In this document: in pieces, positions 1 through 5,869 of the stretch
Position numbering within the stretch: the stretch's first letter is position 1
How the letters are laid out: every line of letters begins with the position of its first letter
Assembly: GCA_964374035.1 (NCBI GenBank)
Contig: CAYJWY010000043.1
Span: 1-6,468 of the forward strand
Direction of reading: 5' to 3'
From: CALRGL01 sp964374035
GTDB taxonomy: Bacteria; Patescibacteriota; Patescibacteriia; UBA9934; GWF2-40-263
DNA length: 6,468 bases
Position numbers and translations under genes: made by a program
Notes under the pieces: model-generated
What the model saw: the letters and a program-made list of their open reading frames with translations, nothing else
What the model was told of the DNA's origin: nothing
The model's database searches: none

Positions 1-18
1 CTCAGGATGACAGACAAC
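1..18. repeat. Partial copy of the palindromic repeat arm (right-arm end)
   Basis: The first 18 bases are identical to positions 106-123, which are the end of the right arm of the palindrome at 34-116 plus the adjoining 'agacaac'. The window therefore probably opens at the tail of another copy of the same palindromic unit, with a spacing of 105 bases. Whether a full copy lies upstream cannot be seen. Confidence 0.6.
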
Positions 19-33
19 AACGAGTTTCCATTC

Positions 34-116
34 GTCATCCTGAGTGCACCCGAAGGATCTCTCGATTTGATGAAAGTCTTTGTCACAAGAGATCCTTCGG
101 ATGCACTCAGGATGAC
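34..116. repeat. Large imperfect palindromic (hairpin-forming) intergenic repeat
   Basis: The left arm at 34-62 begins 'gtcatcctgagtgcac' and runs to 'ggatctct'. It pairs with the right arm at 88-116 ('agagatccttcgg' to 'caggatgac') at 28 of 29 positions, with one C/T difference and a 25-base loop. Repeats of the pattern 'GTCATCCTGAG...GAAGGATCT' are widespread multi-copy intergenic palindromes in many bacterial genomes, including candidate-phyla genomes; this is from memory and not checked here. No T-run follows either arm, so it is not a typical intrinsic terminator. It encodes nothing visible and could be a nonautonomous mobile palindrome. Confidence 0.85.
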
Positions 117-183
117 AGACAACGATGAAATCTTGTTTGTTCCTAAATTAAGAGAAGATGCGGGATAACTCACACTGAATTCT

Positions 184-711
184 ATGCAAATGCCAAGGCG
201 ATCATCCGAAATTCTCGCGCAATCGAAAAAACAACCTGTTGATGCGTATTTGACGAAGGATAAAATTGAACGCCTCAAGCGCGAACTCATCGACATTCAA
301 ACGCGCCAACAGCCGGAGGCCCTTGAGGAGTTGAAACGCACGCAGGAGATGGGGGACCTGTCGGAGAATGCGGCGTACCAAGAGGCGAAGTGGACATTGC
401 GCCGACTGAACGCACGGATCATTTCGATTCAGGAACGCTTGAAGCACGCCATTGTGATTGAGCCAACCAATGACGGGACCGTGCAGATCGGCTCGAGTGT
501 AGTGGTTGAGATCGATGGCGTTCAGCGAACATTTGAAATCGTTGGCGAGCAGGAAACGGATCCAACGCGGGGGAGGATTTCTTTTAAGTCGCCTATTGGC
601 ATGGCACTGATCGGGAAACGTTCAGGAGATGCTGTGGAAATCACGATTCAGGATCGAGCCAAAACAGTGCATATTTTGCAAATTTGTAGCGAAGTGATTG
701 ACAAAACCTAG
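184..711 (+). CDS. greA: Transcription elongation factor GreA (transcript cleavage factor)
   Basis: A 175-residue protein with the two-domain Gre layout. An N-terminal antiparallel coiled coil spans about residues 22-95, and an FKBP-like C-terminal domain spans about 98-170. The coiled-coil tip carries the family signature GDLSENAAYQEAK at residues 57-69. D58 and E61 are the acidic pair that coordinates the metal ion in the RNA polymerase active site and stimulates cleavage of backtracked RNA. The C-terminal hallmark 'ISFKSPIGMALIGKRSGDAVEI' lies at about 132-153. Roughly 20 residues precede the usual GreA start (YLTKDKIERLKREL begins at 22), so the protein is slightly longer than the approximately 158-residue norm. 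No clear SD precedes the ATG at 184 or the one at 190, so the exact start is uncertain. It is probably transcribed alone, since the next unit has its own promoter overlapping the 3' end of this gene. Confidence 0.95.
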   Translation: MQMPRRSSEILAQSKKQPVDAYLTKDKIERLKRELIDIQTRQQPEALEELKRTQEMGDLSENAAYQEAKWTLRRLNARIISIQERLKHAIVIEPTNDGTVQIGSSVVVEIDGVQRTFEIVGEQETDPTRGRISFKSPIGMALIGKRSGDAVEITIQDRAKTVHILQICSEVIDKT

Positions 712-725
712 ATAACTGGCATACT
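698..725 (+). promoter_or_regulatory. Sigma70-type promoter for the J-domain protein operon
   Basis: A perfect -35 box TTGACA (698-703) is separated by 16 bases from CATACT (720-725). That box matches the -10 consensus at 4 of 6 positions and is preceded by TG one base upstream (extended -10). The -35 box lies within the last codons of greA. Transcription would start near 732, leaving a leader of about 63 bases before the ATG at 795. No other gene lies between, so the J-domain protein and the two genes behind it are the likely targets. Confidence 0.6.
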
Positions 726-794
726 TTTCGATTCGTAGGTGCACAGGTGCCGCGAATATTTTGACCGAGATTCGCCCTGGAGAAAGGTCACGCA

Positions 795-1331
795 ATGAAC
801 TACTATGAGGTTTTGGGGGTAGGCCACAACGCTCCTCAAGATGAACTCAAGCGAGCCTATCGAAAACTGGCGCGCCGGTGTCATCCGGATAAAAATCCGG
901 ATGATCCGGATGCGGAAGCCCGGTTCAAAGAAATCGCAGAGGCCTACCGTGTGCTCGCAAATCCTCAGACGAGGCGTGTGCACGATGGTCAGTTTCAATC
1001 GATTGAATCCGTCTGGGATCTACTCTCACGCGATCCGGTTGGAAAACGGACGGTGCAACTCTTGTCACCACTCCCGCCCAAGGCCGAGCGAAGGGGAACG
1101 GATGCGTTTACAACGCTGAAGGTTTCCTCAGACGTTTGGTTGCACGGCGGATCCATCGACATCACATTTGATGATCAAGATGGCCCGCGGAGTGTTGGTG
1201 TGCATCTACCGGGCTATGAGCAACGACGCCATGCAAGTTTTCTGCTTGTGCATGGGGCAGGGGAGGCTGGCGCAAATGGTGCGTCTCGCGGAGATCTCGT
1301 GGTATTTCTGATTCAAGCAAACGCTGAATAA
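795..1331 (+). CDS. Compact J-domain co-chaperone with a single DnaJ-type C-terminal domain
   Basis: A 178-residue protein. Residues 2-66 form a canonical J domain: 'YYEVLGV' at the start, helix II 'ELKRAYRKLARRCHPDK' with the HPD tripeptide at 30-32, and 'RFKEIAEAYRVLANPQTRRVHD' as helices III-IV. HPD is the motif that stimulates the ATPase of DnaK/Hsp70. Residues 67-103 are a linker that is neither Gly/Phe-rich nor a CxxCxGxG zinc region. Residues 104-176 resemble one DnaJ C-terminal substrate-binding beta domain ('DVWLHGGSIDITF', 'VGVHLPGYEQ', 'LLVHGAGEAGANGASRGDLVVFL'). DnaJ and CbpA carry two such domains plus a dimerisation tail, so this is a minimal form, about half the usual length. 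The start is supported by GGAGAAAGG at 779-787, 7 bases upstream. It is the first gene of a tight unit with two unknown proteins, which are possible clients or partners. Confidence 0.88.
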   Translation: MNYYEVLGVGHNAPQDELKRAYRKLARRCHPDKNPDDPDAEARFKEIAEAYRVLANPQTRRVHDGQFQSIESVWDLLSRDPVGKRTVQLLSPLPPKAERRGTDAFTTLKVSSDVWLHGGSIDITFDDQDGPRSVGVHLPGYEQRRHASFLLVHGAGEAGANGASRGDLVVFLIQANAE

Positions 1332-1335
1332 GGAG
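1329..1335 (+). promoter_or_regulatory. Ribosome binding site overlapping the J-protein stop codon; decides the next start
   Basis: TAAGGAG is a near-perfect SD whose first three bases are the stop codon of the J-domain gene, implying translational coupling. Two in-frame ATG codons follow in tandem. The one at 1340 lies 4 bases after AGGAG and the one at 1343 lies 7 bases after it. The second has the better spacing and is preferred. Confidence 0.7.
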
Positions 1336-1342
1336 ATGAATG

Positions 1343-1744
1343 ATGCACAAGCTTTCGGAGTCGCAGTTGCAGATTCTGGATGAGCGCTGGAATGGACTCG
1401 TGTTTGATGAGCACGATTTGAGGAAGGGGTTCTTGCAAGCGTTCAGTGAGCTAAGCGCTGAGGGACTGCGCCTTCATCTCGCGCTTAACAGTCGCGGGAT
1501 TCCAAACAACGAACAGGTCGCTGACCTTGCGGCGATGCTCTCGCTGGACGTGGGCATCACGCGTCGCGGTGAACTCAAGGCAAAACTCGGAAGCGATGGA
1601 GAGCGTATTGTAGAGACTCTGCGTGCGGACGATCGGTTTGCTGTATCGCTTGTCCTCATTACTCTTTTGCTGAAGTCGCTCAAACGGCTGTTGTTTCAGC
1701 AGGACGCGGAAGCGGCGGCATCCATGATCTACATTCCAACCTAA
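1343..1744 (+). CDS. Hypothetical protein, second gene of the J-domain unit
   Basis: I do not recognise this protein of 133 residues (134 if the ATG at 1340 is used). It is mostly predicted helix, with an N-terminal charged amphipathic part (SESQLQILDERWNGLVFDEHDLRKGFLQAFSEL in outline). A middle section around residues 54-90 (134-residue numbering) is followed by the hydrophobic stretch FAVSLVLITLLL at 100-111. That stretch runs into a basic amphipathic segment, KSLKRLLF, at 112-119. The hydrophobic run is too short for a confident membrane span and could be a buried or membrane-associating helix. It contains no cysteine and no visible catalytic motif. It starts 11 bases after the J-domain gene, with an SD that overlaps that gene's stop codon, and ends 13 bases before the next gene. 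It is therefore almost certainly co-expressed with both. Function unknown; a J-protein client or adaptor is only a contextual guess. Confidence 0.75.
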   Translation: MHKLSESQLQILDERWNGLVFDEHDLRKGFLQAFSELSAEGLRLHLALNSRGIPNNEQVADLAAMLSLDVGITRRGELKAKLGSDGERIVETLRADDRFAVSLVLITLLLKSLKRLLFQQDAEAAASMIYIPT

Positions 1745-1757
1745 GAAGGAGTTTCCC

Positions 1758-2516
1758 ATGAGTCATGCGCTGACACCGCTTACGGCGGTGAGTGTCATCA
1801 AAAAGCTCTTTGTCTCAAAAGACGAACGAGAGCTCGCTCTGATCGCGATTCGTGAGAACCCCGAGGTGGCCTTGGCCGTCATCGCGGATCGCGAGACTAT
1901 GCTGAGCACAGCTCAGCGCGCGCGGGCCTTCGACGAAGTGATTGGTGAGATCAGCAGTCCCGTGGAAGCACGAAGGCTGGTCGATGATCACTTCCACGAA
2001 GATCACGTCACCGAACTGCTCGCACAGCGTGGGGGGTTGCCAAGCTCGGCCATCTACACGCTGGATCGAGACGTCATCATCACCGCCATGCTTCACGACA
2101 CCAAGAGTGTTGGGCAAGGTGATGAAGCCGTGGCCATGGTGATCCTTTCTTGGGCACACATGCTCAAGCACCGCGATGACTGGCAGAAATTTCTGAGTCA
2201 GCAGATCGAAGGCGTCAGTGAGCATACGCTCGGGGATCTGCTCCTGCTCGGGCTGTGGTATTCTCGGGATCGCACGGATATGACTCCCCAGGAGATCGAA
2301 CTCAGTGAGTTCCTCGATCTGGGATTCGATGAACCCGAGGAAGCGCACGAGCGACTCGTGGATCTGCTTCATGGAAACGAGGCTGTTGGCCTGAGAATTC
2401 AAAGCCTCCGGCTCAAGATCGGTGAGCGACAGACCGCTCGAGCAAGGCTCGACGCACAGCTGGCGCAACAGACCGTCGAGGCGGCCAAGCGTTCGGACGT
2501 GGACGTTGATCTGTAA
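1758..2516 (+). CDS. Hypothetical helical protein, third gene of the J-domain unit
   Basis: I do not recognise this 252-residue protein. It looks soluble, acidic and almost wholly alpha-helical, with no signal peptide or convincing membrane span. The most hydrophobic parts are 'AMVILSWAHML' and 'LGDLLLLGLWYS' in the middle third. The last 50 residues are rich in Arg, Gln, Glu and Ala ('LRLKIGERQTARARLDAQLAQQTVEAAKR'), suggesting a terminal coiled coil before an acidic DVDVDL tail. The start is well supported by AGAAGGAG at 1744-1751, 6 bases upstream. The gene begins 13 bases after the preceding one and is followed by a hairpin, making it the last member of the unit. A long open frame on the opposite strand covers the same region but is best explained as its shadow. 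Function unknown. Confidence 0.82.
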   Translation: MSHALTPLTAVSVIKKLFVSKDERELALIAIRENPEVALAVIADRETMLSTAQRARAFDEVIGEISSPVEARRLVDDHFHEDHVTELLAQRGGLPSSAIYTLDRDVIITAMLHDTKSVGQGDEAVAMVILSWAHMLKHRDDWQKFLSQQIEGVSEHTLGDLLLLGLWYSRDRTDMTPQEIELSEFLDLGFDEPEEAHERLVDLLHGNEAVGLRIQSLRLKIGERQTARARLDAQLAQQTVEAAKRSDVDVDL

Positions 2517-2527
2517 CGTAACTTCAT

Positions 2528-2570
2528 GGCGATCGGAAATCAAACGGATTTCCGATCGCCCTCTTTCTCT
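2528..2570 (+). terminator. Intrinsic terminator-like hairpin closing the J-domain operon
   Basis: A perfect 14-bp stem, 'ggcgatcggaaatc' (2528-2541) against 'gatttccgatcgcc' (2547-2560), has a 5-base loop. It begins 11 bases after the stop codon of the 252 aa gene. The following tract CTCTTTCTCT is pyrimidine-rich but interrupted by C, so termination may be partial. Some read-through into the 664 aa gene is possible. Confidence 0.7.
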
Positions 2571-2632
2571 CATCCCGATTAGCAGGTTGAAAAGAGACCG
2601 TTTTCTTTTGAGCCTACTAGAGGGAGATTCCC

Positions 2633-4627
2633 ATGGCGACTTCACAAAAGACAGGTTTGATCGTTCATCCCAGTGCGACATCACAAGAGCGGAAATCTGC
2701 GCAGACAACGGAAGAAGCTTCCGTGTTCGGTCGTTTTCTTACCACGCTCATGAACCAGTATGGTGAACGACAACGTGTCACCATTGGCATAGAACTTATC
2801 GCCTTTCCGGTGATGGAGGCTGTGGCGGCCGGCATCGCGATTGTGTGTCAAAAGGTTGCTGTCAAGCTTTCCATTGAACTCACCACGCAACGCAATTGGC
2901 AGGATGTTGCCAACCGCGTTCATCGTCTTTTGGAAATTGGTCTCATCCTTGAACATGAAACGCCAGAGCAAGCGGCCAAGGCGTTTCATGTCGCCGTGGT
3001 TCAGCCTTTTCTTTCTAGGAAGGATGTTCCCAGCGAAAAAGAAGGGCTCATCCAGTTCTTTTTCAACACGAGCGGAACATTTTTCGGCCAGTGCGTGTCG
3101 ACAACGACGCGTATGCGCAGACAGCTTGAGGATTTCAGAAGCCAGATCGAAAGCCAGGAGATGCTTGGAACGGTCGCGGTTTTTGACGAGTCAGAACTAT
3201 TGGATCTCACAGGTGCGATCATCTCCATGGATCCAAACGAAAATGATCATGGGAATTTCAGCGCGGAAAGCATCGTTCGTCTGGCGAAGGAATTTCTTTT
3301 CACCGCTGAACAATATCTGTGTCAGCTTCGTGCTCTTCGTGCGCTTCCTCTGGACTTCTTCAATATCCCCGAGGACATAACCGAAGAAACCCCATGCATT
3401 CATCCCGCCTGGCTGAACACGCAGATATTGCTTGTCGCGCTCCATGCTCCATCAGGCGATGGCTATCTCCAGGCCGATGACTACGCTCGCGCTGTGCAGG
3501 AACTCATGGATCGCTCAAATTCCGAGGTTCTGACTCAGTTCTGGGATCGAATGGCTCAGCGTGGATTGAAATCCATGGGAGACTCAGAGCGTTCAGCCTT
3601 GAACATCTTGCTTGAGCAATGCATCAATAGTCTGCGCACAAGCTCGGACATGCTCTCGACAAACGATGTCAAGGTTTTCATCGACCTGAGTACTTCCAGA
3701 ACAGCACATTTCACGCACGAAGAAGCCATGCTCGAGCTTCAGTATGAACGCGGCTCGCTTGTTTCTCAGAAATATTTGACTGATGAACAACTCCTTCTGG
3801 CTGTGGACTGGCGTCAGGTCACGCCAGCGGACATTCAACAGATGCTGGACAACCCGGTGGCGTATTACGAAGTCATCGCAAAAGGCATTCTGTTGATGAA
3901 GCAGGAGCACCAAGCGCAGGCAGGTGCTTTGTTCATTGCTCGAGGCGAACAGACAAAGTGGTTCTGGCAACCACTCTTTGACGCACATCTCGCAGTGATT
4001 ACGGCAGAGCTCGTTGTCGAGCATGGCGACGTCATTGCTATGAAGGATTTGGAGGCATCGCTCCCAAGCCTGCTTCAGCAGAGTGTCGATGTTGCCGAAG
4101 ACATTGTTCCGGCGATCCTGACCAAGGAATTGCTGGTACTTGGCAAACGTCTCGAGAAGATTGCACACGATCCGGATCAACGCTGGAATTTCGTACGCGG
4201 CATCATGGATCGCGGGTTGTTCAACCCCATCGTGAGGCATGCAACCGGAACACAAATGCGATCATGCTTCACGCTCGAATCATGGGAAAAATTTGCTCTG
4301 TCATCAATGATTCTCATCTGCGCATCAAATTCGATGCAGGGTGGAGGATCCTATGGTGATCGAAGTGAACGAATTGTCTTCGAAGAACTCGCTCCATGGA
4401 AGGAGCGATTCATGAGTCAGCAAGACCTCCTTTCCTGGACCACAACGATGGGCTATACCATCAAAGACGGACGTCGACTCGTGAAGAAGTACTCCGAAGA
4501 GGAGATCTTCCGCTGGCTCTACGCGTTTCGTCAAGACGAAGTCGATCAACTCTGGCAGGCGTATGCGCAGGAGCGAGACGCATTCTACGCATACTGGAAA
4601 CATCAGCCTCTCGACTCCAACCTCTAG
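2633..4627 (+). CDS. Large hypothetical protein (664 aa), orphan
   Basis: I do not recognise this protein. It appears soluble and largely helical over its whole length, without a signal peptide, Walker A motif, zinc-binding cysteine cluster or nuclease signature. Residues about 53-72 ('ELIAFPVMEAVAAGIAIVCQ') are moderately hydrophobic but contain glutamates, so a membrane span is not convincing. A glycine-rich turn (GGGSYGDR) lies near residues 568-575. The C-terminal 60 residues are rich in aromatic and charged residues ('EEIFRWLYAFRQDEVDQLWQAYAQERDAFYAYWKHQ'). The start is supported by AGGGAG at 2621-2626, 6 bases before the ATG. It sits 116 bases after the 252 aa gene, beyond a hairpin, on the same strand, and ends directly at a strong terminator, so it is probably its own unit or a partial read-through member of the J-domain operon. 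Its helical, motif-poor character resembles that of the two smaller orphans upstream. Confidence 0.88.
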   Translation: MATSQKTGLIVHPSATSQERKSAQTTEEASVFGRFLTTLMNQYGERQRVTIGIELIAFPVMEAVAAGIAIVCQKVAVKLSIELTTQRNWQDVANRVHRLLEIGLILEHETPEQAAKAFHVAVVQPFLSRKDVPSEKEGLIQFFFNTSGTFFGQCVSTTTRMRRQLEDFRSQIESQEMLGTVAVFDESELLDLTGAIISMDPNENDHGNFSAESIVRLAKEFLFTAEQYLCQLRALRALPLDFFNIPEDITEETPCIHPAWLNTQILLVALHAPSGDGYLQADDYARAVQELMDRSNSEVLTQFWDRMAQRGLKSMGDSERSALNILLEQCINSLRTSSDMLSTNDVKVFIDLSTSRTAHFTHEEAMLELQYERGSLVSQKYLTDEQLLLAVDWRQVTPADIQQMLDNPVAYYEVIAKGILLMKQEHQAQAGALFIARGEQTKWFWQPLFDAHLAVITAELVVEHGDVIAMKDLEASLPSLLQQSVDVAEDIVPAILTKELLVLGKRLEKIAHDPDQRWNFVRGIMDRGLFNPIVRHATGTQMRSCFTLESWEKFALSSMILICASNSMQGGGSYGDRSERIVFEELAPWKERFMSQQDLLSWTTTMGYTIKDGRRLVKKYSEEEIFRWLYAFRQDEVDQLWQAYAQERDAFYAYWKHQPLDSNL

Positions 4628-4660
4628 CCTCCCCCATTCAGTTGGAGGCTTTTTTATTTT
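4626..4660 (+). terminator. Rho-independent terminator after the 664 aa gene
   Basis: A 7-bp stem, AGCCTCC (4626-4632) with GGAGGCT (4644-4650), and an 11-base loop lead into TTTTTTATTTT (4651-4660 plus the last stem base). The stem starts within the stop codon. This is a classical intrinsic terminator on the + strand. There is no comparable T-run on the opposite side, so it should not terminate the convergent beta-helix transcript efficiently. Confidence 0.88.
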
Positions 4661-4679
4661 CTCGCCAAACAGGAGTGAA

Positions 4680-4705
4680 GGGGTCAGGTCCGACTACCGA
4701 CTTTT
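4680..4705. repeat. 26-bp direct repeat, copy 1 (downstream of the beta-helix gene)
   Basis: It begins GGGGTCAGGTCC and continues through CGACTACCGAC into a T-run. It is identical over 26 bases to 5625-5650 and in the same orientation. Internally it is built of short repeats: GGTC-A-GGTC, then CCGAC-TA-CCGAC. It lies 19 bases beyond the stop codon of the - strand beta-helix gene. Sequences starting GGGGTCAGGTC recur next to IS200-like/REP-associated transposases in many genomes; this is from memory, and no transposase is present here. Confidence 0.9.
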
Positions 4706-4724
4706 TCTTGCCGCGGCCAGAACA

Positions 4725-5621
4725 TCAGAGGGATTTGTTATCGTCGAGTGTCTCAACGGTTGGTGGATCCCAAAGACGATACTTGAATTCTCCATAACGC
4801 CACTCGCGTTCTTGTTCAGGCGAGGCCAGGATGATCTCATTGTTTTTCATGATGGGCGTTGCTTGTTCACCAACGTGTATCCCATCGCTGACATTGCTTA
4901 TGCGATTGTCTTCGATCACTGGCGACCCTCCCAGTACGACGATGCCGGCATGACAATCCTCAATCGTATTTCCGCGGACAATCTGTGAGCCGCTTTGTAT
5001 ATCGACGCCCTCATGCCCGCAGTCTGAAAGCTGATTGTTCAGAACTTGAATCGGTGAGGATCCTGAAGAAACCGCGCCCCACAGCGTATGCCGCACAATG
5101 CTGTTTTGAAGAACGCTATTGGGTTGCCGGCCAATGGGATTGACGCCGTTGCGGCTGTACTCGACAATGACAGAATCAAGCCTACTTCCGTTCCCGCTGA
5201 AAAGTAACGCTTCCCAGTCTGCATACGTTGGTGTCTTACTTGCGGACGTAAAGGTAATTGGGGCATCCTTTGTCCCGATCGCGATGATCTTTCGTAGAAC
5301 GAGTAAATTGGAGTGCGTAGTGGAATAAGAGCGAAGACGCGTAGGATCCAGGTCGTTGTATCCGTCGGCCGGGACTTCATCACCAGTTTTTTGGTCGTCG
5401 CCAACCACGAAGCGCACAAACGTGCCCGGCAGAACAGTCAAATTTCCCAAGATGGTCGTGTCGCCGGTAATCTCAATATTCTCACTCCAGACCTGATTGC
5501 CAAGATAAAATCCGCTCCGCGAAATATTTTTAATTTCGGAAGTACTGAACAATACAAAGACGAAACCCGTCAAAACGAGCGCAACCATCGCAACAAGAGA
5601 GACAAGAAATCTTTTTTTCAT
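4725..5621 (-). CDS. Membrane-anchored or secreted right-handed parallel beta-helix protein
   Basis: A 298-residue protein. An N-terminal Lys/Arg cluster (KKR, 2-4) and a hydrophobic run at 5-25 form a signal peptide or signal anchor. No lipobox cysteine is visible. Residues 44-75 (W..NIEITGDTTILGNLTVLPGTFVRFVVGDD) and the block GDEVPADGYNDLDPTRL (80-96) lead into a parallel beta-helix. Residues about 170-265 show regular coils of 21-22 residues on the pattern GxSPxIxxNxIxxxxxGIxV, with the turn asparagines at 196, 218, 239 and 261. This fold (NosD/pectate-lyase-like) is typical of extracellular carbohydrate-binding or carbohydrate-cleaving and adhesive proteins; no catalytic residues can be assigned. 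Upstream in-frame sequence reaches a TAA with no earlier ATG, so the start is firm, but no SD precedes it: the bases just upstream belong to the 26-bp repeat. It is convergent with the 664 aa gene. Confidence 0.88.
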   Translation of the reverse strand: MKKRFLVSLVAMVALVLTGFVFVLFSTSEIKNISRSGFYLGNQVWSENIEITGDTTILGNLTVLPGTFVRFVVGDDQKTGDEVPADGYNDLDPTRLRSYSTTHSNLLVLRKIIAIGTKDAPITFTSASKTPTYADWEALLFSGNGSRLDSVIVEYSRNGVNPIGRQPNSVLQNSIVRHTLWGAVSSGSSPIQVLNNQLSDCGHEGVDIQSGSQIVRGNTIEDCHAGIVVLGGSPVIEDNRISNVSDGIHVGEQATPIMKNNEIILASPEQEREWRYGEFKYRLWDPPTVETLDDNKSL

Positions 5622-5624
5622 GAT

Positions 5625-5650
5625 GGGGTCAGGTCCGACTACCGACTTTT
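5625..5650. repeat. 26-bp direct repeat, copy 2 (abuts the beta-helix start codon)
   Basis: It is identical to 4680-4705 and in the same orientation, 945 bases away. On the - strand it ends 3 bases before the ATG of the beta-helix gene, so it occupies the whole ribosome-binding region. The two copies neatly bracket that single gene. Flanking bases outside the repeats differ, and no target-site duplication is visible. Confidence 0.9.
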
Positions 5651-5731
5651 CTTAAAACATGTACCCATAAGCAAAACCGCGGCTGTGGAGAGACTATCTG
5701 CAACATCGGTACGCGAGAATGTAAATGTTCC

Positions 5732-5756
5732 GTGATGAATATAAATATATCATCAC
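5732..5756. repeat. Small hairpin in the leader of the beta-helix gene
   Basis: GTGATGA (5732-5738) pairs perfectly with TCATCAC (5750-5756) around an AT-only 11-base loop. On the - strand it would lie in the leader RNA between the putative promoter at 5805-5813 and the start at 5621. No T-run follows on either strand, so it is not a terminator. Role unknown. Confidence 0.5.
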
Positions 5757-5863
5757 CCTCTTGAAAGACGCGAGTTTTGATTGGTCAGATCATCATATTG
5801 TTAGATTATACCATATGAAAAAAGGGCCAAAGTTACAGGCTTCGACTCAAAAAGGGTGATGAT
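5749..5863. repeat. Inverted repeat pair bounding an AT-rich 115-bp segment
   Basis: The 11 bases ATCATCACCCT at 5749-5759 reappear inverted at 5853-5863. With one insertion the match extends inward to TTGA (about 15 positions). The segment between is AT-rich, noncoding, and contains the extended -10 promoter. The geometry is that of a small MITE-like element with terminal inverted repeats, but flanking target-site duplications are not visible. Chance or a regulatory arrangement is equally possible. Confidence 0.35.
5805..5813 (-). promoter_or_regulatory. Extended -10 promoter facing the beta-helix gene
   Basis: Read on the - strand this is TGGTATAAT: a perfect TATAAT with the TGn extension. 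The best -35 candidate, TTGGCC (5830-5825, 4 of 6 matches), is only 14 bases away, so the site probably relies on the extended -10. Transcription would start near 5798 and give a leader of about 177 bases before the ATG at 5621. It lies between the stop of the ATP-grasp gene and the beta-helix gene, so the latter need not depend on read-through. Confidence 0.55.
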
Positions 5864-5869
5864 CTTTCC

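Noticed and set aside
1..123. CRISPR array
   Set aside because: Only one full unit and one fragment are present. The unit is a long-armed palindrome with no regular spacers and no cas genes nearby.
2587..2620. Separate promoter for the 664 aa gene (TTGAAA at 2587-2592)
   Set aside because: No acceptable -10 box lies 16-18 bases downstream; the nearest, TACTAG, needs a 22-base spacer.
1815..2708. Long open frame on the - strand (about 297 codons)
   Set aside because: It lies antisense to the well-started 252 aa gene and runs through its terminator hairpin and the start of the next gene. It has no SD and no recognisable protein pattern, so it is a shadow of the + strand gene.
3593..4255. Open frame on the - strand inside the 664 aa gene (about 220 codons)
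   Set aside because: It is fully antisense to a better-supported gene. The cysteine- and histidine-rich composition is what a shadow frame yields, and no start signal is present.
4680..5650. Complete insertion sequence or composite transposon
   Set aside because: The repeats are direct, only 26 bases long, and no transposase or target-site duplication is present. Only the repeats themselves are annotated.
5313..5735. + strand open frame across the beta-helix gene start and leader
   Set aside because: It is antisense to the signal peptide region and spans both the repeat and noncoding sequence. It has no SD or domain pattern.
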